This document shows positions 62,723-64,000 of a stretch of 64,000 nt of DNA, one piece after another. The notes beneath the pieces are model-generated. The model was given only the letters and a program-made list of their open reading frames with translations. It was not told where the DNA came from and made no database searches. Numbering within the stretch: the first letter of the stretch is position 1; the number at the start of each line of letters is the position of its first letter. The DNA is from Bacilli bacterium. Lineage in GTDB: Bacteria > Bacillota_I > Bacilli_A > RFN20 > CAG-449. Location of the stretch: positions 1 through 64,000 of the forward strand of contig CAAEFC010000040.1 in assembly GCA_900755065.1 (NCBI GenBank), read 5' to 3'. The translations under genes and the position numbers were made by a program.

Positions 62723-64000
62723 ATGGCTGAAATCGAATTTTACAACAATACATACGAGGCGGAAAAAGCAGTTCTCGGCGCGATGCTCTGCTCCAAAAAC
62801 GCAAGAGACGAAATTGCTTCCACGCTGGAAGACAAGGATTTCGTTCATCCCAAGCACCAATTGATTTTTCAGGCGGTTTCCGCTTTGGTTACGTTGGGCT
62901 ATGAAGTCGATATTCCCGTCGTCGTCACGCAACTCGATACGGCGATGAAAGTGCTCGATAAAGTCGGAGGAATCGAATACCTTTACGAATTGACGGATTC
63001 CTACATCGGCGACAGCAACGCGTTTTTCCATGTCCGGATTATCAAGGACGCTTCGTTGGCACGGCGTTTAATCGCAACGATGCAGAGTTGCATCGACGGA
63101 ATGAAAAAGGAAAAGATTCAGGACGTGTCGCAGTATATCGCCGAATGCGAAAACAAAGTTCTCGCCGTCACGCAAGCCCGGAGAGTCGCGGAATTCGTAA
63201 CGGCGCAGGAAGTCGTCAATCAGGTGACGTATAAACTGAAAATCGAGAAGAACGAAGAAAAAACCAATAAGTACTGCATCGGCATCCCTACCGGATACGA
63301 AAGCCTCGACCGGTATACGCAAGGCTGGCAAAAAGGCAACTTCATCATTCTCGCGGCGCGTCCGAGCGTGGGAAAAACCGCGTTGGCCATCAATCTGATT
63401 TTCAATGCGGCGAATCTGACCAATCGCCCTGTGGCTTTCTTTTCGTTGGAAATGGACGCGGAATCGATTTGCCGAAGGCTGATTTCTTCGGTGGCGGGGA
63501 TCAATTCCACCTTTTTGTCTTCGGGCAATCTGCAACCCGACGATTGGCTCGCGTTGGACGTTGCCAGCACGAAATTGAAAAAAACGCAGATTTTCATCGA
63601 CGATACCGCGTCGATTCGATTAAACGATATCCGGACAAAGTCCAAAAAATTAAAGGCGTCTCATCCCGATCTGGCAGCAATCTTCATCGACTATCTCGGG
63701 CTCATCACGACGAATGCAAAACTCGGAGAAGTATCGAGAGCGAACGAAGTCGGGGAGATTTCCCGTTCGATCAAGGCGTTGGCGCGCGAACTCGATCTTC
63801 CGATCATCTGTCTGAGCCAGTTGTCCAGAGCAAACGAAAAGAGCGCCAGACAGCCGATTCTTTCCGATTTGCGGGATTCCGGTTCGATCGAACAAGATGC
63901 CGATCAGGTTCTTTTCATACACAGAGACGATTACCAGAAACCGGAAAAACAGCAGGAAGAGGCCAAGAACAATGAAAACGCGGATAGCGACGGCGCTTAT
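62723..64000 (+). CDS. dnaB: Replicative DNA helicase DnaB, right end cut
   Basis: Main replication-fork helicase; a hexameric RecA-fold ATPase. 426 residues are in the window, about 95 percent of the usual 440-450. The N-terminal domain (EAEKAVLGAMLCSKNARDEI) is followed by the ATPase with ARPSVGKTA (Walker A), FFSLEM, IFIDYLGLI (Walker B), and SQLSRANEKS and SDLRDSGSIEQDADQVLFI near the cut. The frame is open to the last base. It begins 12 bases after rplI with a GGGAAG site, completing gdpP-rplI-dnaB. Confidence 0.97.
   Translation, partial: MAEIEFYNNTYEAEKAVLGAMLCSKNARDEIASTLEDKDFVHPKHQLIFQAVSALVTLGYEVDIPVVVTQLDTAMKVLDKVGGIEYLYELTDSYIGDSNAFFHVRIIKDASLARRLIATMQSCIDGMKKEKIQDVSQYIAECENKVLAVTQARRVAEFVTAQEVVNQVTYKLKIEKNEEKTNKYCIGIPTGYESLDRYTQGWQKGNFIILAARPSVGKTALAINLIFNAANLTNRPVAFFSLEMDAESICRRLISSVAGINSTFLSSGNLQPDDWLALDVASTKLKKTQIFIDDTASIRLNDIRTKSKKLKASHPDLAAIFIDYLGLITTNAKLGEVSRANEVGEISRSIKALARELDLPIICLSQLSRANEKSARQPILSDLRDSGSIEQDADQVLFIHRDDYQKPEKQQEEAKNNENADSDGAY

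Noticed and set aside
1..64000. CRISPR arrays, tRNA or rRNA genes
   Set aside because: No regularly spaced repeats and no GTTCGAATCC-type T-arm with an acceptor stem or rRNA landmark were seen on reading through.

Overview
The window is a chromosomal segment from a low-to-medium GC Bacillota, most likely an uncultured gut member of class Bacilli near the Erysipelotrichia/Acholeplasma/RF39 lineages. The evidence is Bacillus-type gene order around the replication origin, the standard genetic code (TGA used as a stop), Shine-Dalgarno sites of the AGGAG type, a short SRP RNA, an anaerobic ribonucleotide reductase and a serine T-box. The first 66 bases are not bacterial: they match the human Alu consensus and are fused onto a truncated prs gene, so the left end is a chimeric contig end. 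The host group is an inference.

Region 1 (67-9833, mostly minus strand) is the left replichore, read leftwards from the origin: rpmH, rnpA, yidC, jag, then a degV/tetR pair, then mnmE, tatD, rnmV, rsmA, yabG, ispE and prs. This is the order of the B. subtilis origin region without the genes that usually lie between yabG and prs. Both degV and tetR carry frameshifts. They share an intergenic region with two overlapping palindromes.

Region 2 (9834-25632) holds oriC, dnaA and dnaN, then yaaA, recF, gyrB and gyrA. Between dnaN and yaaA, which are normally adjacent, sits a 6.3 kb insertion that looks like an undescribed peptide-modification and export cassette: a 45-residue acidic/Gly-rich peptide, a secreted repeat protein, an HprK-like kinase, a PqqD-like recognition protein, an S26-type peptidase, an ABC exporter and a nucleotidyltransferase. 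GyrA has Ser where the quinolone-binding acidic residue normally is.

Region 3 (25651-39330) is ordinary core genome: a glycosyltransferase, serS behind a T-box, SRP RNA, tadA, nrdDG, a membrane-anchored protein, rpmE, metG, an ABC-2 type exporter and rlmD. The conserved C-terminal extension of RlmD is cut off by an in-frame TAA.

Region 4 (39331-57759) is an AT-richer accessory island with gene remnants, a sugar isomerase-like gene and a histidine phosphatase. Its core is a seven-gene operon (42261-55302) that I read as a type 4 BREX defence system: an unknown 488-residue protein, BrxP (PAPS-reductase/PP-loop), BrxC, PglZ and BrxL, followed by a four-cysteine mini-protein and a cysteine desulfurase. 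No DNA methyltransferase is present. The sulfur-handling genes suggest DNA thiolation in place of methylation as the self mark (inference). A broken DUF1016 nuclease and other degraded genes follow.

Region 5 (57760-64000) returns to core genome: a small membrane protein, an NAD(P)H-dependent reductase, then rpsF-ssb-rpsR and gdpP-rplI-dnaB. The dnaB gene runs off the right end. No tRNA, rRNA, CRISPR array, transposase or integrase was recognised.
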